A stretch of DNA of 64,000 bases. Source: Saprospiraceae bacterium (GTDB lineage Bacteria > Bacteroidota > Bacteroidia > Chitinophagales > Saprospiraceae). The DNA lies in assembly GCA_019638455.1 (NCBI GenBank), contig JAHBTU010000003.1, positions 620,001 through 684,000 on the forward strand, read 5' to 3'. The position numbers were made by a program, and so were the translations under genes. The first letter of the stretch is position 1, and the number at the start of each line of letters is the position of its first letter. Under the pieces are notes generated by a model, which saw only the letters and a program-made list of their open reading frames with translations, was not told where the DNA came from and made no database searches. Below are positions 17,485 to 26,256 of this stretch, in pieces.

Positions 17485-19854
17485 CTAAATTTTCCAATCC
17501 AACCGCAGCGTGTAGTTGCGCGGGCCTTCGAGCAAAGCAGGCCGCACGGCATATTCCTCGTTGAGCAGATTGTTGCACAGCACGCTGAGTTTTAATGAAT
17601 CGGTCAGCTTGTAGGAAGCTCGCACGTCCACTACGGTGAAGCCCTTGTGGGTTTTGCGGAAATTGCGCACGGCCACGAATTCCTCTGGGGTGTTGAGCTC
17701 CAGATTGAAAAGTTTAGCCTCAAAAATAGCATCAATGGAGCGCATGAAACTATTGTACTGCACGGAGCCGCCGAACGAAAAACGCTTGATGTCGTATTGC
17801 GCGTCGAATTTGAAACTATTGTCGTAGCGGTATTTCAGCACGTTGGTGGTGTCGGAAGTGCGATAGACGTTTAGTTGCAGCGAGTCGTTGAACTCTTTGT
17901 ATTTGGGGTTGATTCCAGTGAAACCAGTGATGATGAACAAGGTGCCTTTTCCGATTTGCCCTTGCCCGACGACGGAAATCTCGCCGCCCGTGATGCGTGT
18001 GTCGCCTGTGTTTTGTGATTCGAAGCTGGCGCCCAGGGTGGGCAGTATCGTCAGTCCTGCCAACACGAACTCCATCATGTTTTGGTATTCCTGCACAAAG
18101 CCCGTCACGTCCACATAGCCCTGCCATTGGCCGATGCGGAATCCTTGTTTCAGCCCCAGTTCTGCCGTCCAGCCAGTCTCCGACACGAGGGCGGGATTGG
18201 GGCGCACGTTGTTGCCTACGCTAAAATCTGTGTTGATAAATTTCTCCGCGATGGTGGGGTAGCGGTATCCCTGCCCCCAAGAGGCGCGGAGATAGGTAGC
18301 TTGTGCCAATTGATAGTTGGCGCCAAAGCGAAACACTGGCTTCGATTCTTTGGTGACTCCATTGGGAATCCGATAGAGCGAATCGGGCGTGACGCGCACG
18401 GTATCAGGGCTTTGCAAGCGGTTTTGCTCCAAGCGCACACCTGCGGAGAGGTTGAGCCGGTTGAATGCCTTGTAGTCGAGTTGAGCGTATCCTGCCAAGT
18501 TGCGCGTGTCGTATTTGGCGTTGTTGTAGAGTTCGGCGTTCACGGTGGTGTAGATACCCACCACGCCGGCAGTCACCACCAAGCCGATGTGGTCCATGCG
18601 GCGCTGATACTGATATTCGCCGTAGTACATTCGGCTGTCGTTGCTCTGATTGCCGGAGTTGTTGTTTCTCACATAGTAATAGCGACCCAAAAATTTGTGG
18701 CGGTTGCCGCCTCGGTCGAAGTATTGGGCGGTGGGGTCAATGTTGAAGCGCAGGCGTCCGAGCGATTGGGAGGCTGAGTTCAGCCCTGCTTGGTAAGCAC
18801 GGTCCGTGTCGTTGCCCCAGATGAAGAAACTCCCGCTGCGGCCAAAGTTGAAGTTAGTGTTCAGCCCCAAGCTCAGGCGGTCGTTGACGCGGTAGCGGAG
18901 GTTGGGGGTAATGCGTCCGTAGCGGACATAAGTGTCGCGGTTGTAGCTGTCTCGATAGAGGCCGTAAGCGCCCAACACGAAGTCCAGCCGGTTGAATTTT
19001 TGGCGATGGGCAAAGCTAAACCCCGTTTCCAATGGCAGCTGGATTTCGGATGAGTCGGTGCCCCACCACTTTTTCACCTTGTCCTTTGGGTCGCCCCAGA
19101 CTTTCCCGAACACGGCGGCGCTGGTTTCTGGCTTGTCCTTGGCGTAGCCTGTGCGGATATTGATGATGCCGTTCATGGCCGAAGAGCCAAACAGGGCAGA
19201 AGCCGCGCCTTTGAGCACCTCCATCTGGGTGATATTCTCTACCGGGAAGTCGTCCCAGTTGGGAAATCCCGCATCGGCTTGCAAGGCGGGAATGTCGTCC
19301 ACCAGAATCAGCACACGGGTGCCGGCTCCGTAGGAAAACCCCGCGCCCCCCCGAATGCTGGCTTGCCCGTCCACGATGCTCACGCCCGGCACCTTCACCA
19401 GCACCTCGTCCACCGAGGTCGTGTTCGTGCTTTCTATGAGCCGGGGTTTGAGCACATCGAGCGATACGGTGACTTCGCCGAGCGGTTTTTCGAATTTGCC
19501 GGAAGTGACGGTAGCAGTCTGCAATATGTTATCCACGCCACCGAGTTGCAGGCTCAGTTCTCGCGTTTGGCCTGCCAGCAGCCTGACCGTCTGTGTTTTG
19601 GATTCGTAGCCAATGAAGGAAAAGCTGATTTCGTAATTGCCCGGGGCCAAAGAGAGCGTGTAAGCGCCGCTTTCGTCGGTGACGGTGCCGCTGTCGCCCA
19701 CGCGCACGGTGACGCCGGGCAACGTTTCTCTCGTAGAGGCATCGGTGACGATGCCTTTAAGGGTGGCGTTTTGCGCAAAAAGCAAGGTGGAAAAAAACAG
19801 GCCCGCCGAAGTCAGGATGATGGCAGGCAAGTGGAGGGTAAGGTGTTGTCGCAT
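17485..19854 (-). CDS. TonB-dependent receptor
   Basis: The product is 789 aa from MRQHLTLHLPAIILTSAGLF, a signal peptide; codons upstream of this Met do not encode one. A carboxypeptidase regulatory-like domain (about 25-110, NATLKGIVTDAS, FSFIGYES) precedes a plug (VLVKVPGVSIVDGQ, SIRGGAGFSYG, MEVLKGAASALFGSSAMNG). A 22-strand barrel region of about 550 residues follows, ending with an aromatic residue pattern (NYTLRLDWKI). Such receptors import siderophores, cobalamin, metals or oligomers using the TonB system. The substrate cannot be told here. It is divergent from a LytS/LytTR pair with 185 bp between, so that pair may control it. Confidence 0.92.
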   Translation of the reverse strand: MRQHLTLHLPAIILTSAGLFFSTLLFAQNATLKGIVTDASTRETLPGVTVRVGDSGTVTDESGAYTLSLAPGNYEISFSFIGYESKTQTVRLLAGQTRELSLQLGGVDNILQTATVTSGKFEKPLGEVTVSLDVLKPRLIESTNTTSVDEVLVKVPGVSIVDGQASIRGGAGFSYGAGTRVLILVDDIPALQADAGFPNWDDFPVENITQMEVLKGAASALFGSSAMNGIINIRTGYAKDKPETSAAVFGKVWGDPKDKVKKWWGTDSSEIQLPLETGFSFAHRQKFNRLDFVLGAYGLYRDSYNRDTYVRYGRITPNLRYRVNDRLSLGLNTNFNFGRSGSFFIWGNDTDRAYQAGLNSASQSLGRLRFNIDPTAQYFDRGGNRHKFLGRYYYVRNNNSGNQSNDSRMYYGEYQYQRRMDHIGLVVTAGVVGIYTTVNAELYNNAKYDTRNLAGYAQLDYKAFNRLNLSAGVRLEQNRLQSPDTVRVTPDSLYRIPNGVTKESKPVFRFGANYQLAQATYLRASWGQGYRYPTIAEKFINTDFSVGNNVRPNPALVSETGWTAELGLKQGFRIGQWQGYVDVTGFVQEYQNMMEFVLAGLTILPTLGASFESQNTGDTRITGGEISVVGQGQIGKGTLFIITGFTGINPKYKEFNDSLQLNVYRTSDTTNVLKYRYDNSFKFDAQYDIKRFSFGGSVQYNSFMRSIDAIFEAKLFNLELNTPEEFVAVRNFRKTHKGFTVVDVRASYKLTDSLKLSVLCNNLLNEEYAVRPALLEGPRNYTLRLDWKI

Positions 19855-20039
19855 AAATATGTTTTTGGAAAAAAAAGCTGGGGTAAATGTAAGCCGATTT
19901 TGATTTTCCCAGCAGCGACTGCGGAAAGGAGGCATCAATCTGCCATTATTTCCCACTACATCGCCTCAATTGTGCGCTTTGTCGCCACCTATAAAAATGC
20001 CGCCCGTACATACCTATATTTGTCCGACTTATTTTTGGC

Positions 20040-21077
20040 ATGACATTATTCGGAAAAAACATCACGTCCGACCAACTGGTGCGCTGGCTCATTATCCTGG
20101 CTTTTTTTGGGCTTTGGCTTGGTTCGCCTTTCATTTCTTTCGACCACGATGACGGCAAAAGGCAGCAGTTCTATCTGAAAATTCTGCCTGCCATGCTGAC
20201 GAACATTCCCCTATTCTTCCTGAACACCGAGTGGCTTGCCCCACGCCTGCTGCGCAAGCGCGGTCTTTCCAAGTATCTGTTTGTCTTGTCGGGGACTGCT
20301 ATCTTCTTCATCCTGCTGCAAGGCGTGATGAAAAACGCACTGCTTGCACCCGACCACAAAGGGGTAGGCTTTCATGCCTTTAAAGCCATTTTTCCGGTGT
20401 TTTTCGTCATCGCGGTCAGCACGGTTTACGTCATGGTTATGTATATGCTGGAAGGAGAAAAGGCAAAGCGCGAGGAACGACAAGAGCGGCTACAGTCGGA
20501 GCTTTCGTTCCTGCGCTCCCAAATCAGCCCGCACTTTATTTTCAACATACTCAACAGCATCGTCTATCTCATCCGCTCCAAATCGCCTTTGGCCGAGCCA
20601 GTCACCATCAAACTTTCAGACCTGATGCGATACATGCTCTACGACTCCAACGATGCGCAAATTTCTCTGGAAAAGGAAGTGAGCTATTTGGAGAACTATG
20701 TGGAGCTGCAAAAAATACGCTTTGAGGAAGATGTGGACATTCGCACGCACATCGAAGGGGAAAACGGGGGGCAGCTCATCGAACCGATGTTGCTTATTCC
20801 TTTTGTGGAAAACGCCTTCAAGCATGGGGTGGGGCTGGTGAAAGACCCCATCATTGATATTGATTTGAAATTCAGCGGGGAAGAGATGGTGTTCAAGGTG
20901 CGAAACAAAATCACGCCAGAAGGCGCGACAGAAAAAGACAACAGCTCGGGCATCGGCTTACAAAACGTGCGCCGCCGCTTGGAACTGCTCTACCCCGACG
21001 CGCATCGTCTGGAACTGAGGCGAACCGACGAATGGTTTGAAGCAGACTTGTGGCTGGCATTCGGCCACGCAAAATGA
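20040..21077 (+). CDS. LytS/YehU-type sensor histidine kinase
   Basis: The product is 345 aa with four predicted transmembrane helices (about residues 15-30, 48-63, 80-98 and 116-137), then a short coiled linker. The His_kinase domain has QISPHFIFNILNS, with His165 as the predicted phosphorylation site. The C-terminal HATPase_c domain has LIPFVENAFKHG and SGIGLQNVRRRLELLY. This is the usual four-helix sensor of Bacteroidota, paired with a LytTR regulator. The response-regulator gene begins 28 bp downstream. The signal is unknown. Confidence 0.93.
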   Translation: MTLFGKNITSDQLVRWLIILAFFGLWLGSPFISFDHDDGKRQQFYLKILPAMLTNIPLFFLNTEWLAPRLLRKRGLSKYLFVLSGTAIFFILLQGVMKNALLAPDHKGVGFHAFKAIFPVFFVIAVSTVYVMVMYMLEGEKAKREERQERLQSELSFLRSQISPHFIFNILNSIVYLIRSKSPLAEPVTIKLSDLMRYMLYDSNDAQISLEKEVSYLENYVELQKIRFEEDVDIRTHIEGENGGQLIEPMLLIPFVENAFKHGVGLVKDPIIDIDLKFSGEEMVFKVRNKITPEGATEKDNSSGIGLQNVRRRLELLYPDAHRLELRRTDEWFEADLWLAFGHAK

Positions 21078-21105
21078 ACCCCTGCCAACTTCATCAGATA
21101 GAAAC

Positions 21106-21849
21106 ATGAAACTCACTTGCATCATCGTTGACGATGAGAGCCTGGCTCGCAAAATGCTGGAAGACAACATCCGGCAAATCCCCTTCTTGGAGTTGGTGCG
21201 CACTTGCAAAAACGCCTTCGAGGCAATGGAGGCGCTGCAAACAAACAAGGTGGATTTGATGTTTTTAGACATTCAGATGCCCGGCATGTTGGGCACTCAA
21301 CTCCTTCAAAGCCTGCCTGACAAGCCTATGGTGATTTTCGTGACGGCCTATTCGAACTACGCCGTGGAAAGCTACGACTTGGATGTTATTGATTATCTAA
21401 TGAAGCCAGTCAGTCTGGAACGTTTCACCAAGGCCGCGTTTAAAGCACTCGATGAATATCGCAAGCGCCATGCGCTTGAACATAATACGCCCTCCTCGCC
21501 TTCACACCAAAAAACCCCCGAAGAACAACTTGATTTTTTCTTCGTAAACGTAGAATATTCACTCGTGAAAATTGAGACAAAAAACATCACTTACATTGAG
21601 GGCATGAAAGATTACGTCAAGATTTATCTTGAGCATCTGAAAAGACCCGTCCTCACCAAATCCACCTTGAAGGGCATCGAGGAAAAACTGCCACCAACTG
21701 GCTTTATGCGGGTGCACAAATCCTACATCGTCAACCTCTCCAAAATTGAGTCTATTCGCAACCGCGAAATCAAAATTGGAGAGGCTGAAATACCCATCGG
21801 GGAGAGCAATTGGGAGGAACTGATGAAGGCGCTGCAATACTCGAAATAA
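21106..21849 (+). CDS. LytTR-family response regulator
   Basis: The product is 247 aa starting at MKLTCIIVDDESLARKML; a longer frame from 21037 overlaps the kinase gene and lacks the receiver start. The receiver domain has Asp55 in FLDIQMPG and conserved Thr and Lys positions (VTAYSNYA, MKPVS). After a linker, the LytTR DNA-binding domain spans about 145-245 (TYIEGMKDYVKIYL, FMRVHKSYIVNLSKI). It is the partner of the adjacent LytS-type kinase. The divergent TonB-dependent receptor and the pair itself are the closest possible targets. Confidence 0.94.
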   Translation: MKLTCIIVDDESLARKMLEDNIRQIPFLELVRTCKNAFEAMEALQTNKVDLMFLDIQMPGMLGTQLLQSLPDKPMVIFVTAYSNYAVESYDLDVIDYLMKPVSLERFTKAAFKALDEYRKRHALEHNTPSSPSHQKTPEEQLDFFFVNVEYSLVKIETKNITYIEGMKDYVKIYLEHLKRPVLTKSTLKGIEEKLPPTGFMRVHKSYIVNLSKIESIRNREIKIGEAEIPIGESNWEELMKALQYSK

Positions 21850-21862
21850 CAGCGCCTTGCCC

Positions 21863-22735
21863 TCAACGGCGAAAGCTTTGGCTCACAAACTTGAGCACCT
21901 CGGGCAACGCCGTGCGCCAATACTCCCAGTTGTGCTCGCCGCCGCGTACCCTGAACTCATGCGGCACTTTCTTGTCAATGAGCGCGGCGTGCAGGGCCAT
22001 GTTGCCTTTTATCAAAAAATCCTTGTCGCCGCAGTCAATGTAGTAGCGCACCTTTTTGAGGTCGTCGGCGCTGGCATTTTCCACGATTTTCAGAATCCAA
22101 TTTTGGAACAGATGCGGCGTGAGGCGCTCCTTGCCTTTTAGCCCCGCACCGTAAGGCTTGGCAAACACGTTTTCCCATGCCTCATCTGGCATATCCAGCA
22201 CCTCTTCCTCTGTGAAGATGCCCGCGCTCAAGGGAGCCGCCGCCACAAACAGTTCTGGGTGCTTCATCGCCATGATGAGGCTTCCATGGCCCCCCATCGA
22301 AAGCCCGGCGATGGCCCTTGATTCCTTTGCGCTGCGCGTGCGATAGGTCTTGTCCACAAAAGGGATGAATTCTTTGATGAAAAAATCCTCGTACTTCACT
22401 TTTCCATCCGCACTGTTGACATACCAACTCACGCCCGCGTCGGGCATAACGATGAGCATGGATGCCATTTCGCCGCTATTTGCCATTCGGTCAGCAATGA
22501 GGTGCGCCTCGCCGAATTGCGCCCAAGCCGTCTCGTCGTCAGTAAAGCCGTGCAGCAGGTACAACACCGGATAGCGCCGGCTTGATGTCTCGTAGTCAGA
22601 GGGCAGGTAAATGCTGTACTCAACCTCCTGGCCAAGCATGGTGCTTTTTACTTTGAGGCTCTCTTTCAAGGTGCCTTGTTGGGCACACAACGCCGCTGCA
22701 GACACAGCAAACAGCAGGGTAAAAATGTGTTTCAT
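21863..22735 (-). CDS. Exported esterase of the esterase D / PF00756 type
   Basis: The product is 290 aa with signal peptide MKHIFTLLFAVSAAALCAQ. It has an alpha/beta-hydrolase fold with oxyanion segment LYLLHGFTDDETAW and nucleophile elbow GLSMGG (Ser146). A likely Asp sits in DCGDKDFL and the catalytic His in GGEHNWEYW. Family members include feruloyl and acetyl-xylan esterases and S-formylglutathione hydrolase-like enzymes. The signal peptide and position 3' of the SusC/SusD locus suggest removal of ester groups from an imported polymer (inference). It lies 51 bp after the FG-GAP/ASPIC gene on the same strand. Confidence 0.9.
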   Translation of the reverse strand: MKHIFTLLFAVSAAALCAQQGTLKESLKVKSTMLGQEVEYSIYLPSDYETSSRRYPVLYLLHGFTDDETAWAQFGEAHLIADRMANSGEMASMLIVMPDAGVSWYVNSADGKVKYEDFFIKEFIPFVDKTYRTRSAKESRAIAGLSMGGHGSLIMAMKHPELFVAAAPLSAGIFTEEEVLDMPDEAWENVFAKPYGAGLKGKERLTPHLFQNWILKIVENASADDLKKVRYYIDCGDKDFLIKGNMALHAALIDKKVPHEFRVRGGEHNWEYWRTALPEVLKFVSQSFRR

Positions 22736-22786
22736 CGTTCAAAACATTTGTGAATGTGAGCGAAATGATTTGAATCTTGGAAACGC

Positions 22787-25700
22787 TTATTTCCGAATAG
22801 ACAACACGCGCAAGGCTCCCCGGTTTTGTGTGGCCAAAATGATTTCGCGCCCATCGGCAAGTGTTGCTTTCGCCAACGCTCGCCCGTCGCCCGGCACGAA
22901 GAAATGGCTGTCATCCAAATCGAGCGCCCTGAACTGGTTGCGGCCCATGTTCTTCAAAACTAGCCCATTGAACGCATCGGCGCGGCCTTGCAGCAGTTCC
23001 ATGCCAAAGTCATTGCCGAGCATCAGCACGTCCAACAAGCCATCGCCATCCACATCGTAGGGCAGCATGGCATGGACAGGGGCCAGCTGGGCCTGCCACG
23101 GCAGTGCCGTCATCCTGAATTTTCCATGACCAAGGTTTTCGATAAAACTGGTTGACATCCAATTCGCCGTCAGTATTTGGGCCCCCTTGAGCTCCTCTTT
23201 TGAAAAAACATCGTGCACGGTCGCCTCGCCGAAATCGCCGTAGCCGTAGAATTTTTTCCGCAGGGGAATCAATTGCTTAATCACGTCGTCGCGGGTGTGA
23301 TAAAAGTATTCGCGGCGCTCGCCGAGCGAATCGCGCCAAAAAAGCGAGATGAATGGGTCGTAGAACCCGTTGCCGTCGAAATCCTTGGCATAGACGCGCA
23401 GCGGCTCTTCTGCCGTGCCCTTGAAATAGAGGTTCTGGCCATAGCTGCCAGCCATAAAGTCCAAATCGCCATCGCCGTCAAAATCGGCGGCGACAAGGCT
23501 CGACCACCAGCCCGCTTTGTCGGCGAGGCCTGTCTGAGCGGTCGTGTTGACAAGCTTGCCGCTCTGTTGCTCCAAAAAAGTAATCGGCATCCACTCTCCG
23601 GCGAGCAGCAGGTCGGGGCGACCGTCGCCATTGAAATCCGTCCACAGCGCATCGGTGACGAGACCGATGTGTTCCAGTTCGGGGCAGATTTCTTGGGTGA
23701 CATCGGTGAAAACAGGCTTGTCCTTTTCTTTGGAATCGTTGCGAAGAATGAAACTGCGGTCGGTTTTGGGGTAGGAGCGAGGCATCACCCGACCGCCGAC
23801 AAACAAATCCAAGTCCCCGTCGCCGTCGAAGTCGGCTGCCCGCACCACCTGCCCGCACCAAGCCCCTCGAGGCAAGGCATTGGGAACGATGGAGAAATTG
23901 CCTTTTCCGTCATTGACGCACAAAACGTCCTGATATAGCGTGTCGCCAGCCGGGTGCTGGCTGCCTCCGCGCACGATGTAGAGGTCGTTGTCGCCATCGC
24001 CGTCCGCATCGAAGAGCAAGACTCCGAGCTCCTCTTCGCGTTTGTAGGGGTCTGTTTTGTAAGCGACGCTTTTTTGCACAAACTTGCCTTGTGGGGTTTG
24101 CAAAAACCAAGTCCCGTCGGCGTAGGCGCTGCCGCTCAGGTAAATATCGTCCAGCCCATCGCCATTCACGTCGCCGACGGTCGTTTGTGGGCCGTATTCC
24201 GAAAACTTGTGTGGCAGGGTGCGCTGATAGTCAAAATCAATAAAGTCCTTGTCGTCGTGTTGATAACTCAGCCCCAAAGTGCTGGGGTTCAGGATTTCAA
24301 AAATGCCCGCCGAGGCAGGGGGGGGTAGGGTAGGGTGGGCTGCGTCGTATCGGACTTGAACGACTTGGTTGAGCGCCACCTTTGTCAGGGTGAGGCTGCG
24401 GCGGTTGGGCCAGCGCACCACCACGGAATCTATGCGCGCGGTTTTTCCCAGCCCAAAGTGAATCACGTTCTCGGAGGCAGACAGATAGCCACGCGCCGAG
24501 AGCAGTTGGGCGCTTTGTTTTTTTCCTTCAAAAAAAATAGTGGCCACAGCGCCAAAAGCCTCTGTGTGGGGCGTTGGGCCTTCTATTTTCAGGCGAACAA
24601 AGTTGTTGGTTTGTTTGCTGTCGTTGGCCGTGTTTTGAAATACAAAAGCGGGGTCGTTGATGTTGTTCACGATGAGGTCGAGGTCGCCGTCGTTGTCGAG
24701 GTCCGAATATGCCGCGCCATTGGAGAAGGCTGGTATGGCCACGCCCCATGCTTTCGAGACGTCCTTGAATTGCAAGTCGCCTTCGTTTTTGAAAAGGAAT
24801 TTTGGCACTTTGATTTGCGGAATCAGTTTTTGCAATTCCAATGGCGGCACCAGGGCGCTGTACTCGCTGAGGTAGCTGCCAAAGTCATGGTCGGTCACGT
24901 CGCGCGGGAAACCGTTGGTGACAAAAATATCGCGGTGGCCGTCGTTGTCGAAATCGGCCATGAGGGGTGTCCAGCTCCATTCCGTCTCTTGCGTGCCCGT
25001 GTAAAACGCGACATCGGCGAAGATGGGCAATCCTGTTTCGGGGTTGAAGCCCCGGTGGAGTTGCAACACGTTGCGGGCGTATTGGTACTCGTAGCCGTAG
25101 TTTTCGTTGTTGATGTAGGTGGAGTAATTGTTGGGGCCGAGGAAGAGTTTTTTGCGCTTGTTGTAGTAGGGCAGCATTTCGGTCACGAACATATCCAACC
25201 TGCCGTCGTTGTCAATGTCTGCCAAATCGCTGCCCATGGAAGAGGCGGATTGGTGCTTGAAAATTTGCGCGATTTGATTGGCAAATCGCCCCGGTGTGTC
25301 GGGGTTGTTGAGGTAAATCAAGTCGTTGGTCACATAGTCGTTGGCTACAAAAATATCGAGCCAGCCATCTTGATTGAAGTCGCTTACAAGGGCGCTATGG
25401 CTATATCCGCCCCATATTATGCCTGCTTTTAGAGTTATTTCGGTGAAGCCTCCTTGTCGTTCGCCGTTGGGTGATGTTTGTGGTGGGCCGTCGTTTCGGT
25501 AGAGGCGGTCGCGGTTGATGGCGGTTCCGTCAGATATTTTTGGGAGATAGCGATTGGGGTAGGGTTTGTCCATGAAATTGGCGCAGATGAAGAGGTCCAA
25601 ATCGCCGTCGTTGTCGTAATCGAAGAATTGAGCGTTGGAGGAGTGGGTTGTGTCGGCGATGCCGTAAGCCTCGGCCATTTCCACAAACTGGGGGATGCCT

Positions 25701-26158
25701 GCCGCGTTGTTTCCTTGATTGACGTAAAGCAGATTGCTGCGCATCTCTGGGGCGGCGTGCATGGTATTGCAAATGTAAACGTCTGCTTTGCCGTCGCCGT
25801 TGATATCGAGGATGTTGATGCCCGACGACCATTGGTGCGGGTGTTTTTTCACAAAACCCGATGCTTGGGACACTTCCTCGAAGCGCAAGTTTCCCTTGTT
25901 TAGGTAAAGTTTGTTTTCCACTTGATTGCCCGTGAAAATCACGTCGGGCAACCCATCGCCATTTAGGTCGCCGACGGCCACCCCTCCCCCATTGTAGATG
26001 AATTCGGTGTTGAGGATGTTGAGCGAGTCGTATTCGGTGATGCGGTTGTTGAACTCAATGCCCGTGCGTTTGCTGTCGAGCAACACAAAAAGCGTCGGCT
26101 CTTTTTTGCATTGAGCGAGGAAGAAACAGGAGATTAGGATGGGCAGTATGTGTTTCAT
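22787..26158 (-). CDS. FG-GAP/VCBS-repeat lipoprotein with ASPIC/UnbV domain (CRTAC1 type)
   Basis: The product is 1123 aa from MKHILPILISCFFLAQC, a lipoprotein signal with lipid Cys17. It has at least twelve FG-GAP/VCBS repeats with Ca-binding loops of the form DxNGDGxxDxxxxG (for example DLNGDGLPDVIFTGN and DIDNDGRLDMFVTEML). An ASPIC/UnbV domain interrupts them near residues 525-610 (GAVATIFFEGKKQS, ENVIHFGLGK, VVVRWPN), followed by a second propeller. Lipoproteins of this architecture commonly follow SusC/SusD in Bacteroidota and may bind the imported glycan. A hairpin with a T-run lies between it and SusD, so it may have its own promoter or be read through. Confidence 0.92.
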   Translation of the reverse strand: MKHILPILISCFFLAQCKKEPTLFVLLDSKRTGIEFNNRITEYDSLNILNTEFIYNGGGVAVGDLNGDGLPDVIFTGNQVENKLYLNKGNLRFEEVSQASGFVKKHPHQWSSGINILDINGDGKADVYICNTMHAAPEMRSNLLYVNQGNNAAGIPQFVEMAEAYGIADTTHSSNAQFFDYDNDGDLDLFICANFMDKPYPNRYLPKISDGTAINRDRLYRNDGPPQTSPNGERQGGFTEITLKAGIIWGGYSHSALVSDFNQDGWLDIFVANDYVTNDLIYLNNPDTPGRFANQIAQIFKHQSASSMGSDLADIDNDGRLDMFVTEMLPYYNKRKKLFLGPNNYSTYINNENYGYEYQYARNVLQLHRGFNPETGLPIFADVAFYTGTQETEWSWTPLMADFDNDGHRDIFVTNGFPRDVTDHDFGSYLSEYSALVPPLELQKLIPQIKVPKFLFKNEGDLQFKDVSKAWGVAIPAFSNGAAYSDLDNDGDLDLIVNNINDPAFVFQNTANDSKQTNNFVRLKIEGPTPHTEAFGAVATIFFEGKKQSAQLLSARGYLSASENVIHFGLGKTARIDSVVVRWPNRRSLTLTKVALNQVVQVRYDAAHPTLPPPASAGIFEILNPSTLGLSYQHDDKDFIDFDYQRTLPHKFSEYGPQTTVGDVNGDGLDDIYLSGSAYADGTWFLQTPQGKFVQKSVAYKTDPYKREEELGVLLFDADGDGDNDLYIVRGGSQHPAGDTLYQDVLCVNDGKGNFSIVPNALPRGAWCGQVVRAADFDGDGDLDLFVGGRVMPRSYPKTDRSFILRNDSKEKDKPVFTDVTQEICPELEHIGLVTDALWTDFNGDGRPDLLLAGEWMPITFLEQQSGKLVNTTAQTGLADKAGWWSSLVAADFDGDGDLDFMAGSYGQNLYFKGTAEEPLRVYAKDFDGNGFYDPFISLFWRDSLGERREYFYHTRDDVIKQLIPLRKKFYGYGDFGEATVHDVFSKEELKGAQILTANWMSTSFIENLGHGKFRMTALPWQAQLAPVHAMLPYDVDGDGLLDVLMLGNDFGMELLQGRADAFNGLVLKNMGRNQFRALDLDDSHFFVPGDGRALAKATLADGREIILATQNRGALRVLSIRK

Positions 26159-26186
26159 GGATAACTGACAAGAAGGATGAGGGGGC

Positions 26187-26220
26187 AAAAACAACGGGGT
26201 GATGTGGCATCACCCCGTTG
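26187..26220 (-). terminator. Terminator or attenuator between SusD and the FG-GAP gene
   Basis: CAACGGGGTGATG pairs perfectly with CATCACCCCGTTG around a 3-nt loop (26192-26220). On the minus strand it is followed by TTTTT (26191-26187). It lies 36 bp after the SusD stop and about 34 bp before the FG-GAP start, so it could reduce transcription of the downstream genes relative to susCD. Confidence 0.8.
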
Positions 26221-26256
26221 TGAGATTTGTTGATGATTAGCGAAAAAGGCTCGCAA

